Source of the DNA: DATFVJ01 sp963712955
Lineage (GTDB): Bacteria > Actinomycetota > Actinomycetes > Streptosporangiales > Streptosporangiaceae
Length of the DNA: 64,000 nt
Reading direction: 5' to 3'
NCBI GenBank assembly: GCA_963712955.1
Contig: CAVQKF010000004.1
Location: forward strand, 186,001-250,000
This document shows, piece by piece, positions 40,398 to 49,265 of the stretch. Positions within the stretch are counted from its first letter, which is position 1; each line of letters opens with the position of its first letter. The notes under the pieces were generated by a model. That model saw nothing but the letters and a program-made list of their open reading frames with translations. It did not search any database and was not told the origin of the DNA. A program made the translations under genes and the position numbers.

Positions 40398-41024
40398 ATG
40401 AAGCTCGCCATCACCGCAGCCGCCACGCTCGCCATGGCCGGGACCTTCGGCGGCCTTGCCGCGTGCGGTTCGCAGACTGCCAAGCCGGCCGCTGCCAAGC
40501 CCGCGGCTGCCGGGCCGGCCGCTGCCAAGCCCGCGGCCGCCGGGTCGGCCGCCGGGTCGGCCGCTGCCAAGCGCGCCGCCGCCAGGTCGGCCGCCGGGCC
40601 GGCCGCTGCCAAGCCCGCGGCCGCCGGGTCGGCCGCTGAAGCCCGCGGCCGCCGGGTCCAGGCCGCTGCCAAGCGCGCCGCCGCCAGGCCCGCCGCACCG
40701 GTCGGGCAGGCTGAGGTCGGTCGGCTGCTAGCGGCAGATGAGGCCGCCATCACCTCCGCTGCGGGAGGCACCAACGCCATGAAGGCCAGCTACCTTGTCA
40801 ATGCCATCAACGAGCAGCGCCCAGCGTGGAACGCAGTACTGAACACGCCAGGGCTGAGCGCGAGCGCACACGCTGGTATTACGGACTGGCTGGCGTTCGC
40901 CACCCAGATCCAGGCGTACCACGGTTACCGTCCTGACCGGGTCCAGGTGCTGGCCGCAGGAGCGCGCGCGCAGGAGGAACTGACCAGCGCCTACCCGCAG
41001 CTTTCGGGACTAATACCGCGCTAG
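40398..41024 (+). CDS. Ala/Lys/Pro-rich lipoprotein
   Basis: 208 residues. The lipobox LAAC is at about 20-23 after a hydrophobic signal (MKLAITAAATLAMAGTFGG). A low-complexity spacer of AKPAAA/GSAA units (about 28-95), probably spanning the cell wall, is followed by a globular helical domain (GQAEVGRLLAADEAAITSAAGG, NAINEQRPAWNAVLNTPG, GITDWLAFATQIQAYHGYRPDRVQVL). The globular part has no named family. The repeat spacer is encoded by near-identical GCCGGG/GCTGCCAAGC blocks, which produces long spurious frames on the other strand. Confidence 0.8.
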   Translation: MKLAITAAATLAMAGTFGGLAACGSQTAKPAAAKPAAAGPAAAKPAAAGSAAGSAAAKRAAARSAAGPAAAKPAAAGSAAEARGRRVQAAAKRAAARPAAPVGQAEVGRLLAADEAAITSAAGGTNAMKASYLVNAINEQRPAWNAVLNTPGLSASAHAGITDWLAFATQIQAYHGYRPDRVQVLAAGARAQEELTSAYPQLSGLIPR

Positions 41025-41267
41025 GTACCGGCGACCTGCCCTGTTCCGGGGCAAGCAGCGAATGCGACACCCGTTAGCCTCCGCGATGCTGCCGTGGTTG
41101 TGGCCCGTCGACGAGGCGCTGCCCGGAGCTGCCACGCGCCGGTCCGGGTCAACGACGCGGCATTGCCATACTGACGACGGCACCTGCGGGATCATCAGTT
41201 GCCGCCGCGGTGGACGGTCGGCCGATCCTGCGTCATAGTGGCTCTCACCACGAGCGAGGGGGCCAGC

Positions 41268-41924
41268 ATGGCGGTTGCTGTGCAACTCGATGCGGACGGA
41301 GCAGATGGGTCCCCGCCGAAGACGTCGGCTGAACCAGGCGTGCCAGCATCCAGTTCTCCGGTGCGCACTCTTTCGTCGCGCGATAGCGATCCCTGTTCGG
41401 CGATGGCGCAGCGGCGGTGCGTAGCCGGCCTGCGGCGGCGGTGTGAGGTGAAGGCCGTTGCCGCCGCTCCGAGCGGGCTGGTCGCCTTGGGCCTTCTGCT
41501 TCCGATGGAAGCCGGCGTTCCGATCCCGCTTCCGGCCGATCTGGTGATGTTCGCCGTAGGCGAGCGGGTGGCCGCTGGAACGTTTCCGTTGTGGCTGGCG
41601 GTAGCCGGTTTCGAGGTAATTTCGGTCATCGGCACGACCGTCCTGTTCCTGGGCTGTCGCGGTCCCGCTCATCGCGTCATCGCCCGGTTCGGGCCGCGTT
41701 TCGGGCTCACCCAGGCCCGGGTCCGCCGCGCAGCGACATTCGTCGAGACGCGAGGGCGCTTTGCGCTTGCTGTCGGACGAGGAACGCCGGGCCTGCGGAC
41801 CCTCACCGTGGTAGCTGCGGGCGCCTCGGGGCTGAGCTGGCGGCGTGCGCTTCCTGCACTCATCCTTGGAAGCAGCGTCTTCCTCCAACTTCACTTGGTT
41901 CTTGGCTTGTCCTCCAGGCGATAG
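41268..41924 (+). CDS. DedA-family membrane protein, C-terminus short
   Basis: 218 residues. After a ~65-residue hydrophilic N-terminus unusual for the family come GLVALGLLLPMEAGVPIPLPADLVMFAVGE (DedA E..GVPIPLP motif), WLAVAGFEVISVIGTTVLFLGCRG, FVETRGRFALAVGRGTPGLRTLTVVAAG (the [F/Y]xRxxPGxR motif) and a last hydrophobic LPALILGSSVFLQLHLVLG. The expected closing helix is missing; the adjacent frame reads on as LQAIARNGALFF. A frameshift near 41915 is possible. DedA proteins act in lipid-carrier flipping at the membrane. Start ATG 41268 with a GAGGGGG stretch. Confidence 0.75.
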   Translation: MAVAVQLDADGADGSPPKTSAEPGVPASSSPVRTLSSRDSDPCSAMAQRRCVAGLRRRCEVKAVAAAPSGLVALGLLLPMEAGVPIPLPADLVMFAVGERVAAGTFPLWLAVAGFEVISVIGTTVLFLGCRGPAHRVIARFGPRFGLTQARVRRAATFVETRGRFALAVGRGTPGLRTLTVVAAGASGLSWRRALPALILGSSVFLQLHLVLGLSSRR

Positions 41925-42087
41925 CGCGGAACGGCGCCTTGTTCTTCTACGGTCGGCCTCGGCATCCTCCGTTAGCGCAAGCAACCTCCGGTGCTGTCAG
42001 AGAGGAGGGCGAGTCACACCCCCATGGCGCGGCACCCAGCGCCCCAGCCCGGTATTGGCTACTCTGACCCCGAGGGAGTTTTCACCG

Positions 42088-42291
42088 ATGACGGCTGATT
42101 ACGCAGCGCTCGAAGCGCGTGCGGCGGAGCTGGAGCGGCAGATGCGCCAGGTCCTGCCTGGCAAGATCGATGCCGCCGACTACGCGATCAGCCTGGTCCA
42201 TGAGGACACTCGGGCCATCCGTGACACGCTGGATAAGCACGGGACCCTGCTCGAGGAGATCCTGCGGCGCCTGCCTGCTGAGCCGCACTGA
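42088..42291 (+). CDS. Small coiled-coil protein
   Basis: 67 residues: TADYAALEARAAELERQMRQVLPGKIDAADYAISLVHEDTRAIRDTLDKHGTLLEEILRRLPAE. Heptads of Leu/Ile suggest a coiled coil. The ATG lies after a modest GAGGGAG stretch. No family assigned; such small proteins often partner with an adjacent XRE regulator, which is not evident here. Confidence 0.6.
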   Translation: MTADYAALEARAAELERQMRQVLPGKIDAADYAISLVHEDTRAIRDTLDKHGTLLEEILRRLPAEPH

Positions 42292-42475
42292 CACGAAACT
42301 GGGTGTACCGCTTCAGAACTGGACATCGACGAGATCTTCGCTGGCGAGGGCGTGACGATAGTGAAAACCCCGCCGCGGACACCACGCGCGAGCCGGCCGG
42401 CATCCGCGGCGAGACCAGCTCATCACTCTCGCCTGGGCCGTCCTGGACCGGGCCCGCCGCGATGGCCCCTCCAGG

Positions 42476-43129
42476 TCAGCGGTGGACAGCAGCAAGCAGC
42501 GCCGCGTACGACCGGACCAGCGCGGCCCGCTCCAGGGCGAGCAGCGGGCTGTCCGGGTGGCTGCCCTGGGCGACCCATTGGTCCGAGACCTCCATCGCGC
42601 GGGAACGGTGGACCGCCGCCGGGCGGACATCGGATTCCGCCACCCCGAACACGAACGCGTACAGCCGCGCCAGCGCGTCAACCAGCTCGTCGCGGGCGGC
42701 GGGCGCCAATTGCTGCGCCGCCCGGTGGACGCGCCACCACTCGACCTCCAGCCGCGCCGATTCCGCTGGGTCCCGCGGCTCGCCGTAGGTGGCCCTGACC
42801 AGCGCGTAGAACCGTCGCATGCATCGCCGGGCACGCTCCGGATCGTTGAAGGGAACCGGCGCCCACAGCTGGTTGGCTCGCAGCACATACCATGCGGCGC
42901 GCACCGTGCGCGGCCAGCTCATCCCGAACCCGGCGCGCACCATGCCAACGGCCGCGGCGAGGAACCTGAGCCATCGCCGCTGGTAGTAGGCGATCCAGGC
43001 GGCACACTCCAGACGTGCGACGCGGGCAGGGTCGAAGGATCGCAGCCGGTTGGGGCGGTCGGTGCGGCCCGCGCGCACCAGCGAGCCGGGCGATGACCGC
43101 ATACGGCTGATCTGCCCGTCAATGTCCAC
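42476..43129 (-). CDS. Conserved hypothetical, helical and Arg/Trp-rich
   Basis: 217 residues, GTG start with GGGGAGGG upstream. It has RLRSFDPARVARLECAAWIAYYQRRWLRFLAAAVGMVRAGFGMSWPRTVRAAWYVLRANQLWAPVPFNDPERARRCMRRFYALV, then helices to the end (DELVDALARLYAFVFG; LALERAALVRSYAALLAAV). There is no signal peptide or clear membrane segment. The family is known to me only as hypothetical. Codon bias is strong and the gene is clearly coding. Confidence 0.75.
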   Translation of the reverse strand: MDIDGQISRMRSSPGSLVRAGRTDRPNRLRSFDPARVARLECAAWIAYYQRRWLRFLAAAVGMVRAGFGMSWPRTVRAAWYVLRANQLWAPVPFNDPERARRCMRRFYALVRATYGEPRDPAESARLEVEWWRVHRAAQQLAPAARDELVDALARLYAFVFGVAESDVRPAAVHRSRAMEVSDQWVAQGSHPDSPLLALERAALVRSYAALLAAVHR

Positions 43130-43650
43130 GGCCGCCCTCCCCTTGACGGTCCGGCCTCACCCGGCGCCTACGACCCGCGGCCCCGCCTACCACAAGATCA
43201 CCTGGGCACTCCCTGGGCCGGCGGTCACGGGACAGTCCGGGGCTGATGCGCCGTCAGCGGGGCGACAGTCCAGCGGAGCCGCTCGGAAGCGATCATCTCG
43301 CATCACTGGCCGATCAGGCAACGGGACCTCCGGCCGACCGCGCCTGGCCGGCCCGTGCCGGTCACCGCGACCAATCCGCCGGGTGCCTTCGATCCGGCGG
43401 TGGTCAACGGCACTGCGTGGCGGGTGCCGCGGAGGTGCCCGCCATCAACGGGCACGCGACAGCACGTGGCGTCGCCGGGCTTTACGCGGCCTGCTGCGGG
43501 GTGCGGCGGGCTGGCTTCATTTGGGTGCGCGGCAGCCCCGGCGAGGACGGGCTCGTGCTCCGGGCTCGTGGGACCAATATCAGACATAAGGGACCTGTGA
43601 CCCTGACCGAAATGTCATATTTGGCATAGATTTTTCACGATAACTGAATG
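43130..43650. other. 521-nt region upstream of the LysM-Rpf gene
   Basis: Open frames exist on both strands, but none has protein-like motifs. I looked for a ydaO-type c-di-AMP riboswitch, common before rpf genes, and did not find the consensus. Confidence 0.4.
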
Positions 43651-43688
43651 GGGTCCGGCCCCCGCTGCAACGGGAAGCCGGACCCTTT
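43651..43688 (+). promoter_or_regulatory. Leader hairpin before the LysM-Rpf gene
   Basis: GGGTCCGGC (43651-43659) pairs perfectly with GCCGGACCC (43677-43685), with an inner CCCG/CGGG pair, then TTTG. It ends 31 nt before the ATG. It could be an attenuator or a terminator of an upstream transcript. Confidence 0.55.
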
Positions 43689-43718
43689 GACCTCAGCCTG
43701 TTGGGAGGCATATCGGTC

Positions 43719-44486
43719 ATGACTAACTGTATCTCGCAGCGCGGGCAATGGCTCGCAACCGGGGTGGCCACAGCGGCTCTGTTCGCTGCCGGGCTCAGCA
43801 CCACAGCTCAGGCGCATGCAGCCGTGCGGCCCCCGGTGCCGGTGGTGCCGTCGATCACTGAGAACGCACCACCGATCCTGTCGGCGGTCCTCAAGCCCTC
43901 CACCACACACCACCAGACCACCAAGGTCTACGTCGTCAAGCCTGGTGACTCGCTCTCGGCTATCGCGGCCAAGGTCTTTCACAACGTCTCCGTGTGGCCA
44001 AGGTTCTACGCAGCCAACCACAAGGTGATCGGCTCGTACCCCGACATCATCGTTCCTGGTCAACGGCTCAGGGAACGTCTCGCACACCACGGCATGACCG
44101 GGCGCGTCGTCCCGATCCCCGTCCAGATCCACGTCCAGGCACCCAGCGCGGTCCTGCCGGTTCCCGCACAACAGGCTCCAGCTGCCAGCCAGCCGCTTGC
44201 TGCGGCCCCCTCAGCACTTGCCCCCGCGGCGCCTGCCCCTGTTACCGCCTCTGGCGGCTCATTCGGTGCGTGCGTGCGCTCTCGTGAGTCTGGGGGCAAC
44301 TATCAGGTGACGAACTCCAGCGGGCATTACGGCGCTTACCAGTTCTCCGCATCCACGTGGGCGGCCTACGGAGGCAGCCCGGGCAGCTTCGGGAACGCCA
44401 GCCCAGCAGAGCAGGACCAGGTGTTCGCCAACGCAGTCGCGCAAGGCGGCCAGAGCAACTGGACACCTTACGACGGGTGTGGCTAG
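43719..44486 (+). CDS. Secreted LysM and Rpf-type peptidoglycan hydrolase
   Basis: 255 residues. Signal peptide (QWLATGVATAALFAAGLSTTAQA), LysM domain VYVVKPGDSLSAIAAKVFHNVSVWPRFYAANHKVIG...DIIVPGQRL (about 68-118), Ala/Pro linker, then a lysozyme-like Rpf domain: CVRSRESGGNYQVTNSSGHYGAYQFSASTWAAYGG with the catalytic Glu in RESGG and a CGY-like C-terminal Cys. It cleaves or remodels peptidoglycan to promote growth resumption. GGGAGG lies 11-12 nt upstream of ATG 43719; a TTG at 43701 is the alternative. A strong hairpin precedes and a terminator follows. Confidence 0.92.
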   Translation: MTNCISQRGQWLATGVATAALFAAGLSTTAQAHAAVRPPVPVVPSITENAPPILSAVLKPSTTHHQTTKVYVVKPGDSLSAIAAKVFHNVSVWPRFYAANHKVIGSYPDIIVPGQRLRERLAHHGMTGRVVPIPVQIHVQAPSAVLPVPAQQAPAASQPLAAAPSALAPAAPAPVTASGGSFGACVRSRESGGNYQVTNSSGHYGAYQFSASTWAAYGGSPGSFGNASPAEQDQVFANAVAQGGQSNWTPYDGCG

Positions 44487-44502
44487 GCGAAGGTCCCATG
44501 CA

Positions 44503-44523
44503 GGTCAAGGGGGCCCCTTGACC
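44503..44523. terminator. Terminator-like hairpin after the LysM-Rpf gene
   Basis: GGTCAAGGGG (44503-44512), G, CCCCTTGACC (44514-44523): 10-bp perfect arms 17 nt after the stop. Further G/C-rich complementary stretches follow to 44570. Confidence 0.6.
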
Positions 44524-44756
44524 GAAACCGGGCGGCGGCCCCCGGGATTACCCCCCTTGGGGAGCGAAGAAAACCCGGTTTACGGCCCCGGCAATCAGCG
44601 ACGACGGCATCAAAGCAGCCGTCGTCGCTGACCGCTTTTGCATGCTTGACGGATTTCTTCGACAACTTCTACAACGTCGACGTCCTTGGCGGCACCCGTA
44701 TCGTCGAGCAGGCGTGGCAGGCGAGCTTCAATGTCGCCGTCGGCGGTCCGCCTACG

Positions 44757-45521
44757 CTAGCCGCCGGTCGCGAGCCGCAGCAGCCTGCTGCTGGAGCCGT
44801 TGAAGATGTCCTGGTCGCCGGGGAACGTGCCGCCGTCAGCGTACTGCCAGAAGGTATCGAAGCCCCAGCCGGCTGGCAGCGCGCCCAGGGCATCGGTGTC
44901 GCTCGCGACCCAGAGCGGATCCTTGCTCGCGAATCCGCGGTACCCGCCGGTGCACGTCGCCCACCAGCCGCTGGTGGTGTAGATGACCGGCCAGCGTGAG
45001 GTGAGGGCGTGGTAGGTGTGGTCGAAGCTGGCGATCCACGACACCATCGCTCTCTGCCTGAGCCGGTAGCACTCGGCACCGTATGGGTTCCCTTCGATGT
45101 CCAGAGCCCCGGGCAGCGTCCGGCCGTCAGCGGACCATCCGCCGCCGTGGGCGACGAAGTAGCGAGCCTGCGCCGCGCCACTGGAATGGTTGGGCAGCGC
45201 GAAATGGTAGGAACCGCGGATCAGCCCGGCCTCGTATGACCCGTCGTACTGGGACGCGAAGTCGGGGTTGACGTACCCGTTGCCCTCGGTTGCCTTGACG
45301 TAGGCGAACTGTGCCCCGCTGGACCTGACCGCGCTCCAGTCAATGCTGGGCTGGCGATCGCTGACATCCAGGCCCAGCACGGCAGGTGCCGCGGCCACGG
45401 GACTGATGCCCAGCTGGCCGGTGGCCAGGACGGCCATGAGACCGCAGCCCGCGGCCGCCGCAACTCCACCTCGCGCGTGCAGCGTGGCTGCACGGCAGCA
45501 CAAGAACACCCATCGGATCAA
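44757..45521 (-). CDS. Secreted GH25 lysozyme
   Basis: 254 residues. Signal sequence with a hydrophobic core (GGVAAAAGCGLMAVLATGQLGISPVAAA), then the GH25 barrel: VLGLDVSDRQPSIDWSAVRSSGAQFAYVKATEGNGYVNPDF, GSYHFALPN, GALDIEGNPYG (catalytic Asp and Glu in DIE), VIYTTSGWWATCTGG, DPLWVASD, FWQYADGG and DIFNGS. It cleaves the beta-1,4 bond of peptidoglycan. It converges on the LysM-Rpf gene, making a pair of cell-wall hydrolases. Complete. Confidence 0.93.
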   Translation of the reverse strand: MIRWVFLCCRAATLHARGGVAAAAGCGLMAVLATGQLGISPVAAAPAVLGLDVSDRQPSIDWSAVRSSGAQFAYVKATEGNGYVNPDFASQYDGSYEAGLIRGSYHFALPNHSSGAAQARYFVAHGGGWSADGRTLPGALDIEGNPYGAECYRLRQRAMVSWIASFDHTYHALTSRWPVIYTTSGWWATCTGGYRGFASKDPLWVASDTDALGALPAGWGFDTFWQYADGGTFPGDQDIFNGSSSRLLRLATGG

Positions 45522-46314
45522 CGGTCCCCCCCGGTACCCGACCGCGCCACGCCTACGTGCCCCCCCGTGGGACGTTCGTGCTGAGAATCCTGGCCCGGGC
45601 TAGCGGGCGGACGATCTATCAGCACGGTGACGCACGAGAGCTCATACCCACGGGCAGGAGATCCCCAATCAGCGTGCGGTGCATTCTTTGCTGTGCTGCT
45701 CCCGTCGGTCCCGCTACCGATCTCGGCGGCGTGGCCAGGCCTGGCCCAGGCCCAGGCCCAGGCCCAGGCCTGGCCCAGGCCCAGGCTTGGCCCAGGCCCA
45801 GGCTTGGGCCAGGCCTGGCCCAGGCACTTCGCGATCGGCCTTATGCTGTTCCGGACGCTCTCGTTTGCGGAATCGAGTGAGCTTCAAGCGCACCGCATCG
45901 GCGTGCCGGGGACGCCCGGGCCGCCCGCGGGCCGCCCCTCGGAGAGGCAGGGACAGCGAGGTCCCGCGAGGTCAGCGGACGCTGTCGCTGGATGCCAGCC
46001 GTTCCACCTGGCCTTCCCGCGGGAGTCGGGGATGTTCGCTGGCCAGCACGCGCTGAGCGTGGCGTTTTCCGGCCAAGCCGGGCGCAATCCCCTGATCAAT
46101 GCTGGCACAAGCGCTGATTAATCACGGTCGACGAGGATTGCCTCACACCGCAGTGACAGCGTCGCACGGTAGCCCGGACAGCGGAGGCAGCCTGAGTCTC
46201 GACGATCGAGAACCGACCGGGCGAGGCTGCAATGGCGGACCGGCCGCTGACCGCGCGGCCCGGGGAAGGCACGAGGAAATTTACCGGCCGGGGTGGGAAC
46301 ACTTGGAGAAGCAC
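45522..46314. other. 793-nt intergenic region between GH25 and hoxX
   Basis: No convincing gene. It contains the CCCAGG tandem repeat (45733-45825). The frame that leads into hoxX is open upstream, but codon use before 46315 is not protein-like. Confidence 0.5.
45733..45825. repeat. Short-unit GGCCCA/CCAGGCC tandem repeat
   Basis: About 90 bp of alternating GGCCCA, GGCCTGGCCCA and GGCTTGGCCCA units. Intergenic, 5' of the GH25 gene on its strand. Confidence 0.8.
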
Positions 46315-48040
46315 ATGCGGATCCTGCTTATTGCGAGCGCCTACAACAGCATTACCCAGCGGGTACACGCTGAACTTGCCGATCGCGGGCACGAGGTGTC
46401 GGTTGAGCTGGCGCTCGGAGATGAGTTGCTGCGCGAAGCGGTCCGCCGTTATGACCCGGAACTTGTCATCGCGCCGATGCTGACCACGGCGATTCCCGCG
46501 GACATCTGGTCGGCTCGCCCCTGCTTCATCGTCCACCCGGGACCCAAGGGCGACCGCGGTCCATCATCGCTCGACTGGGCGATCATGGGCGGTGCCGAGC
46601 GCTGGGGTGTCACCGTGCTCCAGGCGAACGCGGTGATGGATGCGGGCGACATCTGGGCGAGCGTGGAGTTCACGATGCCCCGCTGCCCGAAGGGCTCTGT
46701 GTACCGCACCGAGGTCGCTGACGCCGCGCTGCGCGCTGTGCTGCTGGCGGTAGCCCGGTTCGAAGAAGGCGGCTACCGGCCTGAGCCGTTGGACTACAGC
46801 CGTCCCGACGTGGTCGGTGAGTGTCGTCCGCCATGCAGGCAGGAGCACCGCAGGATCGACTGGTCAGACCGAGCCCACGACTTCGGTTGTGGCAAAACTG
46901 CAGGCGGCCGACTCTAGCCCTGGCGTCCTCGACGTGATCGGCGGCGCCGAGTACTTCCTGTTCGGTGGATACGACGACGACGGTCTGCGCGGCGAGCCCG
47001 GGGCGATCGTCGCACGGCGAGGCGGTGCGATCTGCCGGGCGACCGTGGACGGAGCGGTCTGGATCCCGCAGGTGCGTCGGCGCCGGGCCCCCGGCGCACC
47101 GGGAACCTTCAAGCTGCCGGCCACACTCGCGCTCCGCGAATCACTGGCGGGCGTGCCGGAGGTCCCGGCGCCACTGACGGCGCCGCCAGGCCTGCGCACC
47201 TACCAGGAGATCAGCTACCGCGAGTCCGAGGGCGTCGGCTACCTGGAGTTCTCCTTCCCCGGCGGCGCCATGAGCACCGACCAATGCCGGCGCCTGCTCG
47301 CCGCCTACCGGCACGCTCAGGCCCGTCCCGTGCGGGTGATCGTGCTCGGCGGGCCCAGGGACTTCTTCTCCAATGGCATCCACCTGAACGTGATCGAGGC
47401 CGCCGATGATCCGGCGGAAGAGTCCTGGCGGAACATCAACGCCATCGATGATCTGGTCGAGGCAATCCTGACCACCACCAACCGGCTCACAGTGGCGGCG
47501 GTCGCGGGTAACGCCGCGGCCGGGGGCCTGATGCTCGCGCTCGCCGCTGACGAGGTCTGGTGCCGGGCGGGCGCAATCCTCAATCCGCACTACCGTTTGA
47601 TGGGTCTGCACGGTTCGGAGTACTGGACCTACACCCTGCCACGGCGGGTCGGCGCGGAGGAGGCGGCCCGGCTCACAGAGGCATGCCTGCCGGTTAGCCC
47701 CGCGTCCGCGTTGCGATGCGGCCTGGTCGACCGGGTAATCGGGGGCGACATAGCCGAGTACCGCGCGCAGGTGGCCGCCCTTGCTGGGCAGCTGGCCTGG
47801 AGCCCGGATTACCCGGCGCGGCTGGCCGCGAAGGCGCGCGAGCTGACCGCGGCTGAGAAAGACCAGCCGCTGGCCGACTACCGCGACGAGGAACTAGCCA
47901 TTATGAGGCGGAACTTCTTCGACCCGCGCGAACCGTACGCCCAACTGCGCCGTGCCTTCGTCTACAAGGAGAAGCCGACGCGAACGCCGCCCTACCTGGC
48001 CCGGCACCGGATCTACGCCTACCAGGAAGGGCTCACCTGA
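46315..48040 (+). pseudogene. hoxX: hoxX-like formyltransferase / enoyl-CoA hydratase protein with one frameshift
   Basis: ATG 46315 with GGAG upstream. The N-terminal half (to about 46875) is a formyltransferase-like domain: RILLIASAYNSITQRVHAELADRGHEV, LVIAPMLTTAIPADIW and HPGPKGDRGPSSLDWAI (the HPG of the active site). After RRIDWS the frame shifts near 46870 to VVAKLQAADSSPGVLDVIGG and continues through the crotonase-like half (RVIVLGGPRDFFSNGIHLNVIEA, NAAAGGLMLALAADEVW, PHYRLMGLHGSEYWTYTLPRRVG) to 48040. This is the HoxX/HypX architecture, which supplies CO for [NiFe]-hydrogenase maturation under O2. No hydrogenase gene is nearby. One indel would restore a normal protein of about 575 residues. 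Confidence 0.85.
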
Positions 48041-48129
48041 CATAGGCGCTCGCCCCTCACGTGCGCCGGGCTGCGCGGAGAAGACGTTAACGAGTGGCCC
48101 TCTTTGCATCCCCGCGCCATCATGTCAGT

Positions 48130-48708
48130 GTGCCTGCCTCATTGATCGTGCTGACCGGACCTCCAGGGGCGGGCAAGACCACAGTCGCCCGCTTGGTGGC
48201 CGACGCGCTCGATCCGTCCGTTCACCTGCATGCGGACGATTTCTGGCGATTTATCCGTACCGGTTACGCCATACCCTGGCAACCGGAGTCGCAGGCCCAG
48301 AACGCTATCGTGATCGATGCCCTGGCAAGCGCGGCGGTGACCTACGCCGTGGGCGGTTACCACGTCGTGCTTGATGGCATCGTCCTACCGTGGGTCCTTG
48401 ATCGGCTGCTGGCTCGCACCAGCACCGGCCGAGTGGAGGTCGACTACGTCGTGCTGCGCCCGGCGCAGACCGTGGCGGCACAGCGGGCACTCGGCCGGCC
48501 CGAGGACGAGCTTGCTGAGCGGCACAAAGCGATAGCCGCGGATCGCCCGGCCGACCCGGGTCCGGTCGCGCGCATGTATCGTGAATTCTCCGCCCTCGGG
48601 CCGTACGAGACGCATGTGATCGACTCATCGGCCTTGTCACCCGAGGAAACCGCCGAAGCCGTCCAGCGGCTGGTGGCGACGGGTCAGACGCGCCTCAGCC
48701 GCCCATAG
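48130..48708 (+). CDS. Small P-loop kinase, chloramphenicol-phosphotransferase-like
   Basis: 192 residues from GTG 48130 (PASLIVLTGPPGAGKTTVARLVADAL). An earlier GTG at 48094 adds 12 residues without homology. Walker A is GPPGAGKT. HLHADDFWRFIRTG follows, then a Walker-B-like YHVVLDGIVLPW, VDYVVLRPAQTVAAQRALGR and the lid-type Arg segment. It belongs to the AAA_33/CPT-like zeta-toxin-related kinases; the acceptor may be an antibiotic, a sugar or a nucleotide. It starts about 90 nt after hoxX on the same strand. Complete. Confidence 0.8.
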   Translation: MPASLIVLTGPPGAGKTTVARLVADALDPSVHLHADDFWRFIRTGYAIPWQPESQAQNAIVIDALASAAVTYAVGGYHVVLDGIVLPWVLDRLLARTSTGRVEVDYVVLRPAQTVAAQRALGRPEDELAERHKAIAADRPADPGPVARMYREFSALGPYETHVIDSSALSPEETAEAVQRLVATGQTRLSRP

Positions 48709-49265
48709 CAACCTCCGCGGCTGAGCGCCCGCAGCGTGGTGACCGCGTCCTTCCACGTCAACCTCATCGCCCGCACCTCCCTTTCGCTTCAGATGCAGGT
48801 GCCACCATCAGCGTTACGCGACAGATGGGGCACGAGCAGTGCTGAAGGTCCCGCCAGTGACGCGCCGAACCTCAACTGCGGATGGGCACTCTGGGGGGTG
48901 TGATCTGCCGGCGAGCGTGGGCTCCCCGTGAACCTGGGGCTGTGGTGAGCGCCTCCGACATCTCGACCGAACGGCTCCCGCGCGGTCCCCTCAAGCTGGT
49001 GTTCGGCGTGACCCCTTTGCGGGGCGGGCTCCGCGCCTGCGGCGCCGGCGAATCCCGGTATGTGACTTTCGTCACTTCCCGTGCCCGGTGTCCTGCCGTA
49101 TTATCCACCCGGTTGGCCTCACCCCCTCGGGGAGGACCTTGAGGCCGAGCACCGGCGGCAGTGGCGGCGCCGGACCGCACTGGTTACCGTTGGTACCGCA
49201 TTGGCGGGCACCGACGGTCTAGATCGCGCCGGGTCCGCGACAATACTGGCGCAGCGAGGTGAGCG
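48709..49265. other. 557-nt region upstream of the glycogen synthase gene
   Basis: No convincing gene. A palindrome GTGAC-TTTC-GTCAC (49062-49075) and a TATTAT at 49099-49104 are possible promoter elements for glgA, with a leader of about 155 nt. Confidence 0.35.

Noticed and set aside
43550..43718. ydaO/c-di-AMP riboswitch before the LysM-Rpf gene
   Set aside because: Only a simple hairpin is present; the conserved riboswitch segments are absent.
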